Under the pieces are notes generated by a model that saw only the letters and a program-made list of their open reading frames with translations, searched no databases and was not told the origin of the DNA. Both the position numbers and the translations under genes were made by a program. Positions 32,916 to 41,346 of a stretch of 41,504 nt of DNA are shown piece by piece. How positions within the stretch are numbered: the stretch's first letter is position 1; every line of letters starts with the position of its first letter. Source of the DNA: CAIYZT01 sp052387855 (lineage in GTDB: Bacteria > Pseudomonadota > Alphaproteobacteria > Rhodobacterales > Rhodobacteraceae). The DNA is taken from contig JBQTIT010000026.1 of NCBI GenBank assembly GCA_052387855.1, positions 1 to 41,504 on the forward strand, written 5' to 3'.

Positions 32916-33380
32916 ATGGCGCGCGCGATTGACTATGGCAACCTGATGCACCGGGCGATGCGCAGCCTGATCCAGTCCGTGCTGCGCGACGTGGCGGCCC
33001 ACGGCCTGCCGGGCGCGCATCACTTCTTCATCACCTTTGACACCACCGCCCCGGGGGTTGCCATCGCCGACTGGCTGAAGGCGCGCTATCCCAAGGAGAT
33101 GACGGTGGTCATCCAGCACTGGTACGAAAACCTTGTGGTGACGGACGATGGCTTTTCGATCACGCTCAACTTTGGCAACGCGCCAGAGCCGCTGATCATC
33201 CCCTTTGACAGTCTGCGCACCTTTGTCGACCCCTCGGTCGAGTTCGGACTGCGGTTCGAGACGCACGAGAAAAAGGCCGAAGCAGCGGCCGAGCCCGACG
33301 CAGAAGAGCCCGAGGACGAGCCCGATCCGCCATCGCCGCAAGGGCAGGTCGTCTCGCTCGCCAAGTTCCGCAAGCATTAG
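32916..33380 (+). CDS. sspB: SspB-family ClpXP adaptor
   Basis: A 154-residue protein of the alphaproteobacterial SspB group, which delivers ssrA-tagged proteins to the ClpXP protease. The substrate-binding domain runs IDYGNLMHRAMRSLI, HHFFITFDT, YPKEMTVVIQHWYENLVV and FSITLNFGN. The acidic, disordered C-terminal region (AEEPEDEPDPP) ends in VVSLAKFRKH, matching the ClpX-docking tail of SspB. I prefer ATG 32916, preceded by AAAGGG; ATG 32886 adds ten residues without a ribosome binding site. It starts 91 bases after chrA and is followed four bases later by the methyltransferase gene. The tmRNA that makes its substrate tags lies 2.3 kb upstream. Confidence 0.92.
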   Translation: MARAIDYGNLMHRAMRSLIQSVLRDVAAHGLPGAHHFFITFDTTAPGVAIADWLKARYPKEMTVVIQHWYENLVVTDDGFSITLNFGNAPEPLIIPFDSLRTFVDPSVEFGLRFETHEKKAEAAAEPDAEEPEDEPDPPSPQGQVVSLAKFRKH

Positions 33381-33384
33381 CCGC

Positions 33385-33948
33385 ATGACATCGGGCACCC
33401 TGCTGTTCCTGCGTCAGTTGGCCCGCAATCCGGTTCGTGTGTCCGCCATCGCGCCAAGCTCCACCTTTCTGGCCCGCGCCATGGCCGCAGGGATCACCCC
33501 CGCGACCGGCCGCGTGGTGGAATTCGGGCCGGGCACCGGCAGGCTGACCGATGCCATCCTTGCCACCGGCCTGCCCCCCGGCAACCTGACCTGTTTCGAG
33601 CTTGACCCGGCCTTTGTCGCCCATCTGCGCGCGCGGCTGCCTGCGGTGCAGGTGCTGGCCGCCGGGGCCGATACCGCCCCGGACCATGTGGCGCCGGGCG
33701 CGGCGCGGGTGATCTCGGGTCTGCCCCTGTTGTCGATGCCGCGCCCCCTGCGCGAGACCATCGTCGGCGCGGCCTTTCGCATCCTCGCCCCCGGCGGCGT
33801 CTATGTGCAGTTCACCTACGGCACGAAGCCGCCGCTCGACGCGGACCAGCTTGACCGGCTTGGGCTGACGGTGGCCTTCGGGCCGAAGATTTGGCTCAAT
33901 CTGCCGCCGGCAAGGGTGCTGCATTTCACCCGGCGGAACGGGGGCTGA
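33385..33948 (+). CDS. PmtA-like SAM-dependent methyltransferase
   Basis: A 187-residue class I methyltransferase. The N-terminal LFLRQLARNPVRVSAIAPSS and SAM motif I VVEFGPGTGRLTDAIL are the pattern of the Sinorhizobium-type phospholipid N-methyltransferase/rRNA adenine dimethylase-like family. The ELDPAF acidic residue follows, and LLSMPRPLRETI near residue 113 matches the catalytic-region motif. It may methylate phosphatidylethanolamine toward phosphatidylcholine, but a different substrate is possible. I start at ATG 33385, four bases after sspB; the longer open frame overlaps sspB in another frame. Confidence 0.83.
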   Translation: MTSGTLLFLRQLARNPVRVSAIAPSSTFLARAMAAGITPATGRVVEFGPGTGRLTDAILATGLPPGNLTCFELDPAFVAHLRARLPAVQVLAAGADTAPDHVAPGAARVISGLPLLSMPRPLRETIVGAAFRILAPGGVYVQFTYGTKPPLDADQLDRLGLTVAFGPKIWLNLPPARVLHFTRRNGG

Positions 33949-33954
33949 GTTTTT

Positions 33955-33972
33955 CGGTATACATCGGTATGC
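33955..33972. promoter_or_regulatory. Imperfect palindrome upstream of fumC
   Basis: GGTATACATCGGTATGCC reads GG-ATAC....GTAT-CC on both strands, 14 of 18 bases symmetric, and also contains TCGGTAT twice at a 10-base spacing. It lies 59 bases upstream of the fumC start, in or near its promoter, and its A+T content is high for this DNA. The binding protein is unknown. Confidence 0.4.
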
Positions 33973-34030
33973 CAATTGAATTCTTCATCCCTGCCGCGTA
34001 AAAGGCGCGGGACCGCGAAGGAGCCCCACC

Positions 34031-35425
34031 ATGACCGCCACCCGCACCGAAACCGACAGCTTTGGCCCGCTTGAGGTTCCCAGCCACAAGTACTGGGGCG
34101 CGCAGACCCAGCGCTCGATCCAGAACTTTCCCATCGGATGGGAGCGCCAGCCGGTCGCCATCATCCGCGCGCTGGGCGTGATCAAAAAGGCCTGCGCCGA
34201 GGTCAACATCGCGCAAGGCGACATCGACGAACCCTTGGGGCGGACCATCGCCGCTGCCGCGCAAGAGGTGATCGACGGCCGCTTTGACGACAACTTTCCG
34301 CTGGTGGTCTGGCAGACCGGGTCCGGAACCCAGTCGAACATGAATGCCAACGAGGTGATTTCGAACCGCGCGATCGAGATGCTGGGCGGGGTCTTGGGCA
34401 GCAAGACGCCGGTCCATCCCAACGATCATGTGAACATGGGCCAGTCGTCAAACGACACCTTTCCGACCGCGATGCATGTGGCCATCGGCATGATGGCGCG
34501 CGATGTGCTGTTGCCGGGGCTGGAAAAGCTGCACCGCGCGCTGGCGGCAAAGTCGCATGAATTCAAGGACATCATCAAGATCGGCCGCACCCATACGCAG
34601 GATGCCACCCCCCTGACGCTGGGGCAAGAGTTTGGCGGCTACGCGGCGCAGGTCGAAAAGGGCATCGCTCGGGTCAAGATGTGCCTGCCCGACATCTACG
34701 AGCTTGCACAGGGCGGCACGGCGGTCGGCACCGGCCTGAACACCCGCGTCGGCTGGGACAGCCGCGTCGCCGCCCGGATCGCCCAGATCACCGGCCTGCC
34801 CTTCGTCACCGCGCCCAACAAGTTCGAGGCGCTGGCCGCCCATGACGCCATGGTGATGTTCTCGGGGGCGCTGAAAACGGTTGCGGCCAGCCTGTTCAAG
34901 ATCGCCAATGACCTGCGGCTCCTGGGCTCCGGCCCGCGCTCGGGGCTGGGCGAGTTGATCCTGCCGGAGAACGAGCCCGGCTCGTCAATCATGCCCGGCA
35001 AGGTCAACCCGACCCAGGCCGAGGCGCTGACCATGGTCTGCGCCCATGTCATGGGCAATGACGCCGCCGTCGGTTTCGCCGGCTCGCAGGGGCATTTCGA
35101 GCTGAACGTCTACAACCCGATGATGGCCTACAACGTTCTGCAATCCATGCAGCTTTTGGGCGATGCGGCGGGCAGCTTTACCGACAACATGGTCGTGGGG
35201 ACCAGGGCCAACGTGGCGCGGATCGAAAAGCTGATGCAGGAAAGCCTGATGCTGGTCACCGCGCTGGCCCCGACCATCGGCTATGATGCCGCCACCAAGG
35301 TCGCCAAGACCGCGCACAAGAACGGCACCACCCTGCGCGAAGAGGCCATCGCGCTGGGCTATGTCGATGGCGAGACCTTTGACCGCGTGGTGCGGCCCGA
35401 GGACATGATCAGCCCCCGGGGCTGA
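34031..35425 (+). CDS. fumC: Class II fumarate hydratase
   Basis: A 464-residue homotetrameric TCA-cycle enzyme converting fumarate to malate without an iron-sulfur cluster. The fumarase signature and flexible SS loop GSSIMPGKVNPTQ (Ser318) are intact. The active-site regions GSGTQSNMN, QSSNDTFPTAMH and GRTHTQDATPLTLGQE are all present. The length is standard. AAGGAG precedes ATG 34031. It is followed one base later by the DUF4169 gene. Confidence 0.96.
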   Translation: MTATRTETDSFGPLEVPSHKYWGAQTQRSIQNFPIGWERQPVAIIRALGVIKKACAEVNIAQGDIDEPLGRTIAAAAQEVIDGRFDDNFPLVVWQTGSGTQSNMNANEVISNRAIEMLGGVLGSKTPVHPNDHVNMGQSSNDTFPTAMHVAIGMMARDVLLPGLEKLHRALAAKSHEFKDIIKIGRTHTQDATPLTLGQEFGGYAAQVEKGIARVKMCLPDIYELAQGGTAVGTGLNTRVGWDSRVAARIAQITGLPFVTAPNKFEALAAHDAMVMFSGALKTVAASLFKIANDLRLLGSGPRSGLGELILPENEPGSSIMPGKVNPTQAEALTMVCAHVMGNDAAVGFAGSQGHFELNVYNPMMAYNVLQSMQLLGDAAGSFTDNMVVGTRANVARIEKLMQESLMLVTALAPTIGYDAATKVAKTAHKNGTTLREEAIALGYVDGETFDRVVRPEDMISPRG

Positions 35426-35426
35426 G

Positions 35427-35651
35427 ATGGCCAAACTCATCAACCTGCGCGCCGCGCGCAAGGCGGCGGTGCGGCAAGAGGCCGCCGTTCAGGCCGCCGC
35501 CAATGCCGCCCGGTTCGGGCGCAGCAAGGCCGACAAGGCGCGCGAGGCCCAGGACCTTGCCCGCGCCAGCGCCACGCTGGACGGGGCGCGGCGCGAGAGC
35601 CGGGACGGAGCGGCAGACGAAGGAGATGGGAAAGCGGACGGGGCGCGTTAA
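35427..35651 (+). CDS. DUF4169 family protein
   Basis: A 74-residue basic protein beginning MAKLINLRAARKAA, with NAARFGRSKADKAREA, the standard DUF4169 motifs. It is likely helical and charged; no catalytic residues are visible. The family is common downstream of fumC in Rhodobacteraceae and has no assigned function. It starts one base after the fumC stop and is probably co-transcribed with it. Confidence 0.85.
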   Translation: MAKLINLRAARKAAVRQEAAVQAAANAARFGRSKADKAREAQDLARASATLDGARRESRDGAADEGDGKADGAR

Positions 35652-35768
35652 CCCGGCCTTGACCCGGCCCTGACAGTCTGGGCCCGTGCCCCTTGCGCAA
35701 AAGGCGTCGATGGGGGCGGCTTTTGCCTGTAGGATGGCCGCCGACCCACCCCTAGGAGTCCGGCGCCG

Positions 35769-35999
35769 ATGTCAGCCCGCCCTGCCAAACACAGCCTGAC
35801 CCTGCACGGGCACCGCACCTCGGTCTCGATGGAAGAGGAATTCTGGCAGGCCTTTCGCGCGTCGGCCCGGCGGCGCGGCATGACGCTGAACGCGCTCGCC
35901 GCCGAGATCGACGCGGGCCGCGCGGCAGAGGTCGGCCTGGCCTCGGCGATCCGGGTGTTTCTGCTGCGCGAGGCAGCCGGCGGCCCGGGCTTGCCGTGA
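35769..35999 (+). CDS. Ribbon-helix-helix domain protein
   Basis: A 76-residue protein. HSLTLHGHRTSVSMEEEFWQAF provides the strand and first helix and RGMTLNALAAEIDAGRA the second helix of a ribbon-helix-helix fold, the RHH_4 type. AGGAG lies before ATG 35769. It follows DUF4169 after 117 bases in the conserved fumC-DUF4169-RHH order. It probably binds DNA, but the target is unknown. Confidence 0.82.
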   Translation: MSARPAKHSLTLHGHRTSVSMEEEFWQAFRASARRRGMTLNALAAEIDAGRAAEVGLASAIRVFLLREAAGGPGLP

Positions 36000-36013
36000 C
36001 CGCTCGCCTCGGA

Positions 36014-36616
36014 TCAGCCCCAATCCTGAAGGCGGGCCACGTAGCGGGCCATGGTGTCGACCTCAAGGTTCACCTTGTCGCCCAGGCCCACCTGCCCCCA
36101 GGTCGTGACCGCCTGCGTATGCGGGATCAGGTTGATGCCGAAGATGTCGCGCTCCACCTCGTTCACGGTCAGCGAGGTGCCGTTCAGCGCCACCGATCCC
36201 TTGGGCGCGATGAAGCGGCCCAGATCGCCCGGCGCACGGATCCTCAGACGCAGGCTGCCGCCCTCTTGCGCCAGGCCGACCACCTCGGCCACCCCGTCGA
36301 CATGCCCCGAAACGATGTGCCCGCCCAGCTCGTCCCCGACCTTGAGCGCCCGCTCAAGGTTGATCCTGCGGCCGACCGACCAGCCCTGCGCCCCGATGTT
36401 GGTCTTGGCCACCGTCTCGGCCGAGATCTGCACCTCGAACCAGCCGCGCGGCGCGGCGCCCAGGGCGATCACGGTCAGGCAAACCCCGTCACAGGCGATC
36501 GAGGCGCCGATGTCGATGCCGCCGATGTCATAACGGGTGGCGATCCGGGCGCGCAGGTCGCCCCCTTGCGCCACGCTCATCACCTCGCCGACGTCGGTCA
36601 CGATCCCGGTAAACAT
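36014..36616 (-). CDS. ribE: Riboflavin synthase, alpha subunit
   Basis: A 200-residue enzyme that dismutates 6,7-dimethyl-8-ribityllumazine to riboflavin. The two lumazine-binding barrels are visible as duplicated halves: MFTGIVTDVGEV with GASIACDGVCLTV, and GGHIVSGHVDGVAEV with VALNGTSLTVNEV. I start at ATG 36616 (MFTGIVTDVG), the conserved N terminus, with GGAAGGG upstream; the frame extends to 36667 without homologous sequence. Its stop is 15 bases from the RHH gene, convergently. No FMN riboswitch is visible ahead of it. Confidence 0.95.
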   Translation of the reverse strand: MFTGIVTDVGEVMSVAQGGDLRARIATRYDIGGIDIGASIACDGVCLTVIALGAAPRGWFEVQISAETVAKTNIGAQGWSVGRRINLERALKVGDELGGHIVSGHVDGVAEVVGLAQEGGSLRLRIRAPGDLGRFIAPKGSVALNGTSLTVNEVERDIFGINLIPHTQAVTTWGQVGLGDKVNLEVDTMARYVARLQDWG

Positions 36617-36713
36617 GTCTGGCCCTTCCGTTTTGGGCACCAAACCGCAATCCCGGCCCGCCCGCAAGGGGCGCGTGCCCGCGGGGGCACTTGCTTGCCC
36701 CTCCCGATCCGGT

Positions 36714-38051
36714 ATGAACCATGGGCCGCGGCACAGCTTCGCGGGGTCGGCGGGGTGGTCCTTGGTGCGTGACGGTCAAAGACGGTTTTTGCTGCTGCAA
36801 GGCCCGCACGGCCCGTTCTTTCACCAGCTTGGCCGCATGCTGGCCCGCACCGGGGCGCAGGTCTGGCGCGTCGGCGTCAACGGGGGCGACAGCGCCTTTT
36901 GGCCAGGGCGCCGCAGCTACATCCCCTTTCGCCAGCCGCTAGCGGACTGGCCCGACTTTCTGGGCCGGCTTCTGGATGACAAGGCCATCACCGATGTCGT
37001 GCTTTACGGCGACACGCGGCCGCTGCACGCCGCCGCCGCCCGTCTGGCCCAGGCGCGCGGCCTGACGCTGCATGTCTTTGAAGAGGGCTACCTGCGGCCC
37101 TACTGGGTCACCTACGAACGCGGCGGCTCGAACGGCCATTCGCGGCTGATGTCGATGCCGGTCGACCAGATGCGCGCGGCCCTGCAAGACGCCGAGGCCG
37201 AGCATCATCCAGCCCCCGCGCGCTGGGGCGACATGCGCGAGCACATGTTCTGGGGCGCGGTCTATCACGGCTTTGTCCTTGCCGGCGCGCTGGCCTACCG
37301 CGCCTTTCGGCCGCACCGCGCCCTGGGCGTGGTGGACGAGTTCCGGCTCTATCTGCGCCGCTTTCTGCTCTTGCCGCTGCACCGGGCAGAGCGGGCCATG
37401 GCGACGCTGCGCATCCGGCATGGCGGCTTTCCCTATCATCTGGTGCTGCTGCAACTGGCCCATGACGCCAGCTTTCTCAGCCACTCGCGCTTTGGCTCGA
37501 TGGAAGAGTTCCTGCAAGAGGTGCTTGACGGCTTTGCCCGGGGCGCGCCGCGCCATCACCATCTGGTGTTCAAGGCCCACCCTCTGGAGGATGGTCGCGT
37601 CGCGCTCAAACCCGCGATCCGGCGGATCGCCGCGCGGCTGGGCGTGGCGGACCGGGTGCATTTCGTCCGGGGCGGCAAGCTGGGCCCCCTGCTGAACCAC
37701 GCCCGCAGCGCGGTCACTGTCAACTCCACCGCCGGCCAGCAGGCGCTCTGGCGCGGGATGCCGCTGCGGATCTTCGGCGATGCCGTCTATGGCAAGCCCG
37801 AGTTCGTCTCGTTCCAGCCGCTGCCGGAATTCTTTGCCGATCCGGTCCGCCCCGACGGGCGCGCTTACCGCGTCTTTCGCCAGTATCTGCTGGAAACCAG
37901 CCAGATCCCCGGCGGGTTCTATTCCGCCCGGGGCCGCCGGCAGCTCTTGCGGCAGGTGGTGGACATGATGCTTCAGCGCGAGGATCCCTATGACGCGCTG
38001 AGCAGCGGCAAAGCGGCTCCGCGGCAACAGTTGCGCCTTGTTCCGCGCTAG
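36714..38051 (+). CDS. kpsS: Capsule polysaccharide synthesis protein KpsS-like
   Basis: A 445-residue cytosolic glycosyltransferase-like protein. In E. coli group 2 capsule systems KpsS adds the first Kdo of the glycolipid linker on lysophosphatidylglycerol, with KpsC extending it. The visible family pattern is QGPHGPFFHQLGRML near the N terminus, the conserved EEGYLRPYWVTYERGGSNGH, then HHLVFKAHPLEDGR and the STAGQQALWRGMPL donor-site region. No signal peptide is present. ATG 36714 is the only ATG before the conserved region but lacks a clear ribosome binding site. The export lipoprotein and KpsC genes follow. Confidence 0.9.
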   Translation: MNHGPRHSFAGSAGWSLVRDGQRRFLLLQGPHGPFFHQLGRMLARTGAQVWRVGVNGGDSAFWPGRRSYIPFRQPLADWPDFLGRLLDDKAITDVVLYGDTRPLHAAAARLAQARGLTLHVFEEGYLRPYWVTYERGGSNGHSRLMSMPVDQMRAALQDAEAEHHPAPARWGDMREHMFWGAVYHGFVLAGALAYRAFRPHRALGVVDEFRLYLRRFLLLPLHRAERAMATLRIRHGGFPYHLVLLQLAHDASFLSHSRFGSMEEFLQEVLDGFARGAPRHHHLVFKAHPLEDGRVALKPAIRRIAARLGVADRVHFVRGGKLGPLLNHARSAVTVNSTAGQQALWRGMPLRIFGDAVYGKPEFVSFQPLPEFFADPVRPDGRAYRVFRQYLLETSQIPGGFYSARGRRQLLRQVVDMMLQREDPYDALSSGKAAPRQQLRLVPR

Positions 38052-38120
38052 CGGCTGCTGACGCTGGCAATTCGTGCCGCGCTCGGCTAGGTTTGCCGAA
38101 AAAGATTGAGGCCGACCCCC

Positions 38121-39272
38121 ATGCAGGACGCCCGAGCAGCAAGTCATCCGACCAGAACCGGCGTGCGGGCCCTTGTCCTGCTGGCGATGCTCGGCGGCCT
38201 TGCCGCCTGCGGGCTGCCCCGGTCAGGGCCGAACAAGGCTGAAATCTACGGCTCTTCGGTGCAGCAAGAGGGCGATGCCTTTATCGTCCCCGTCACCGCC
38301 GAGGTCGCCCGCGTGACCGCGCAGGTCCCTACGTCCGGTTTCAGCGCCGACTTTGCCACCGCCGGTCTGATCGGCTCCGACGTGATCGCGGCCGGCGATG
38401 TGCTTGCCCTGACGATCTATGAGAACGTCAAGGACGACCCGCTTTTGGGCAACACCGGCCAGCGCGTCTCGTCCCTCAGCCAGATCCAGGTGGACGGCGA
38501 TGGCTATATCTTCATCCCCTACGCCGGGCGCATCCTGGCGGCGGGCCAGACGCCCGAAGAGCTGCGCCAGACCGTCACCGGCAAGCTCGAAGAGCAGACC
38601 CCCGATCCGCAGATCCTGATCAGCCGCGCGGCGGGCGATGGATCGACCGTCACCGTCTCGGGCGCCATCGCGCAGGGCGTCTACCCGATCGAGCGGCCCT
38701 CGCGCACGCTGTCGGGCATGATCGCCAGCGCCGGCGGCGTGACCGTCAACCCCGAGGCCGCGATCATCCGCGTGACCCGCGGCGCGGCCACCGGACAGGT
38801 CTGGTTGCAGGATCTTTATGCCGACCCCCGGCTCGACATCGCGCTGCGCCCGGGCGATCAGATCGTGGTCGAGGAAGACAGCCGCAAGTTCGTCGCGCTG
38901 GGCACCACCGGCGCGCAAAGGCTGATTTCCTTCGAGACGCAGACCGTCTCGGCCATCGAGGCGCTTGCGATCGTCGGCGGCCTGAACTCGGCGCTGGCCG
39001 ATCCGACCGGCGTCTTCGTGCTGCGCACCGAGCCGGCACGGGTTGCCAACGCCGTCCTGGGCCGCAGCGATCTGACGGGCGCGCAGCGCATCATCTATGT
39101 GCTGGACCTGACCCAGGCGACCGGCATCTTTGATGCGCGCGACTTTCTGGTCCGCGACGGCGATACGGTCTATGTCACCGAGGCGCCCTATGTCCAGTGG
39201 ACCAAGACGCTGTCGGCGATCACCGGCACGGCCGGGGCGGCAAGCGGTCTGGCCACGGCGACGGGCCTGTAG
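38121..39272 (+). CDS. Polysaccharide export lipoprotein (Wza/KpsD-like)
   Basis: A 383-residue outer-membrane polysaccharide export protein. The N terminus is a lipoprotein signal ending LGGLAAC, so the mature protein begins at a lipidated cysteine. The poly_export domain follows (LIGSDVIAAGDVLALTIYEN, GDGYIFIPYAGRILAAGQTPEELR), then two SLBB-like beta-grasp repeats (VTVSGAIAQGVYPI and KFVALGTTGAQR). I prefer ATG 38121, with TTGAGG just upstream, over a TTG at 38106. It should form the outer-membrane part of the capsule export channel. Confidence 0.92.
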   Translation: MQDARAASHPTRTGVRALVLLAMLGGLAACGLPRSGPNKAEIYGSSVQQEGDAFIVPVTAEVARVTAQVPTSGFSADFATAGLIGSDVIAAGDVLALTIYENVKDDPLLGNTGQRVSSLSQIQVDGDGYIFIPYAGRILAAGQTPEELRQTVTGKLEEQTPDPQILISRAAGDGSTVTVSGAIAQGVYPIERPSRTLSGMIASAGGVTVNPEAAIIRVTRGAATGQVWLQDLYADPRLDIALRPGDQIVVEEDSRKFVALGTTGAQRLISFETQTVSAIEALAIVGGLNSALADPTGVFVLRTEPARVANAVLGRSDLTGAQRIIYVLDLTQATGIFDARDFLVRDGDTVYVTEAPYVQWTKTLSAITGTAGAASGLATATGL

Positions 39273-39275
39273 GAC

Positions 39276-41346
39276 TTGGCCGATCCCGCCCCCGTTCCGG
39301 GCGCCGGGGGCCTTCCCCGGCGCCTGTTCTTTTACAACCTGGGCTTTCTCTTTCAGCCGCGCCTGCGGCGCATCCTGACCCTTGCCGGTCATGAGCTGTG
39401 CCTTGGCCTGCCGGGGCCCGGCGACGGCGTGGTCGTCTGGGGCCATTCGCCCCACGCCTGGCGCGGCGCGTGGGTGGCGGCACGGCGCGGCGCGGCGCTG
39501 GTGCGGATCGAGGATGCCTTTCTGCGTTCGGTGCGGCCAGGGCGGATGGGGGATCCGCCGCTGGGCCTGATGATCGACGGCGACGGCGCCCATTATGACG
39601 CCAGCCGCCCCTCGCGGATCGAGTCCATCCTGGCGCGGCACCCGCTGGACGACACCGCGCTGCTTGACCGGGCGCGCAGCGGCATCGCGCGGCTGCGCGC
39701 GCAGCATCTGTCCAAGTACAACCTGCACGATCCCGCGCTGGCGCCGCCCGCGCCCGGTTATGTGCTGGTGATCGACCAGACCCGGGGCGATGCCGCCATC
39801 ACCCGCTCGGGCGCGAGCGAGGCCACCTTTGCCGAGATGCTGGCCCGCGCAATAGCGGAAAACCCGGGGGCCCGGGTGGTGATCAAGTCCCATCCCGAGA
39901 CCGGCGCCGGCCTGCGGGCCGGGCACTTTTCGCCCGCCGACCTGCCGTCGGGGGTGGAGATCGCCGGCGGCCCGGTCTCACCCTGGGTGATGCTTGACGG
40001 GGCGGTGGCGGTCTACACCGTCTCGTCGCAGATGGGGTTCGAGGCGATCCTGGCCGGCCATCGGCCGCATGTCTTTGGCCAGCCCTTTTATGCCGGCTGG
40101 GGGCTGACCCAGGACCGCCGTCCGATCCCGCACCGCACCCGAACCTTGACGCGGGCGCAGCTTTTCGCCGGCGCCATGCTGATCGCGCCGCACTGGTACG
40201 ATCCCGGCGCCGACGCGGCGGGGCAGTTCGAGGACGTGGCGGCCCAGCTTGAGGCCGAGGTTCGCGCCTTTCGCGAGGACCGGGCGGGCTATGTCGGCGC
40301 GAACATGCGGCTGTGGAAACGCCCGGCGCTGCAAGGATTTTTCGGCGGCACGCGGCGCCTGCGCTTTGCCGCGACCCCCGCGCGCGCGCAGGACACGGCG
40401 CGCCGGCTGGGGCGGCCGCTGATGATCTGGGGCATGGCCGCCGCCGGGGCGGATCCGGCCCCGCCGGTCCTGCGGGTCGAGGATGGCTTTCTGCGCTCGA
40501 CCGGGCTCGGGGCCGGTCTGGTGCCGCCCCTGTCCCTGGTGGTCGACGATCTGGGCATCTATTACGACCCGCGCCGGGAAAGCCGGCTTGAGCGGCTGAT
40601 CCTGGCCCCCGCCCCGCCCGGCGCCGAGGACCGGGCGCAGGCGCTGATCGGGCGCATCCGCGCGCTCGGCCTGACGAAATACAACCTGGGCCTGGGCCTG
40701 CCTGACCTGGCCGCCCTGCCGCCCGGGGTGCGGATCCTGGTGCCCGGTCAGGTCGAGGATGACGCCTCGATCCGTCTCGGCGCCGGTGAGGTGCGCACCA
40801 ACCTCGCGCTGCTCCAGGCCGTGCGCCGCGCCAATCCGCAGGCCGTGATCATCTACAAGCCGCATCCGGACGTCGAGGCCGGGCTGCGCCCCGGCCGGCT
40901 GGCACCTGCGGACCTGGCGGGCCTGGCCGATCTGGTGGCGGATCGGGCCGACCCGGCCGGCCTGATTGGCGCCGTCGATCAGGTCTGGACCATGACCTCG
41001 CTTCTGGGATTCGAGGCGCCTGTTGCGCGGCAAGCCGGTGACCTGCCTTGGCGCGCCGTTCTATGCCGGCTGGGGGCTGACGACAGACCTTGGCCCCGTT
41101 CCCGCGCGCCGGCGGCAGGACGCTGACGGCCGCCCCCTGCCCCGGCCGCCGCTGTGGCATCTGGCCCATGCCGCCCTGATCGCCTATCCGCGCTATGTCG
41201 ACCCGCTGACCGGCCGGCCCTGCCCGCCCGAGACGGCCGTCCTTCGCCTGGCGCGCGGCGAGGTCCGGCGGCCAGGGCCCGCCCTGCGCGCTTTGTCAAA
41301 ACTTCAGGGAATTCTGGCCGGCTGGGCGCATCTGTGGCGTCAGTAG
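39276..41346 (+). pseudogene. kpsC: Capsule polysaccharide protein KpsC, frameshifted near its end
   Basis: KpsC is a two-domain Kdo transferase. Both domains are visible: the first has RIEDAFLRS, IKSHPETG and SSQMGFEAILAGHRPHVFG with PFYAGWGLT; the second has RVEDGFLRS, YKPHPDVE and MTSLLGFEA. After that the frame is lost: one surplus C at 41019-41020 (GCGCC for expected GCGC) diverts translation to an early stop at 41126. In the next frame, 41023-41346 supplies LRGKPVTCLGAPFYAGWGLT and about 100 further residues, restoring the full-length family protein of about 690 residues. It may be a true mutation or a sequencing error. The start is probably the TTG at 39276, three bases after the export gene's stop. 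Confidence 0.85.
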
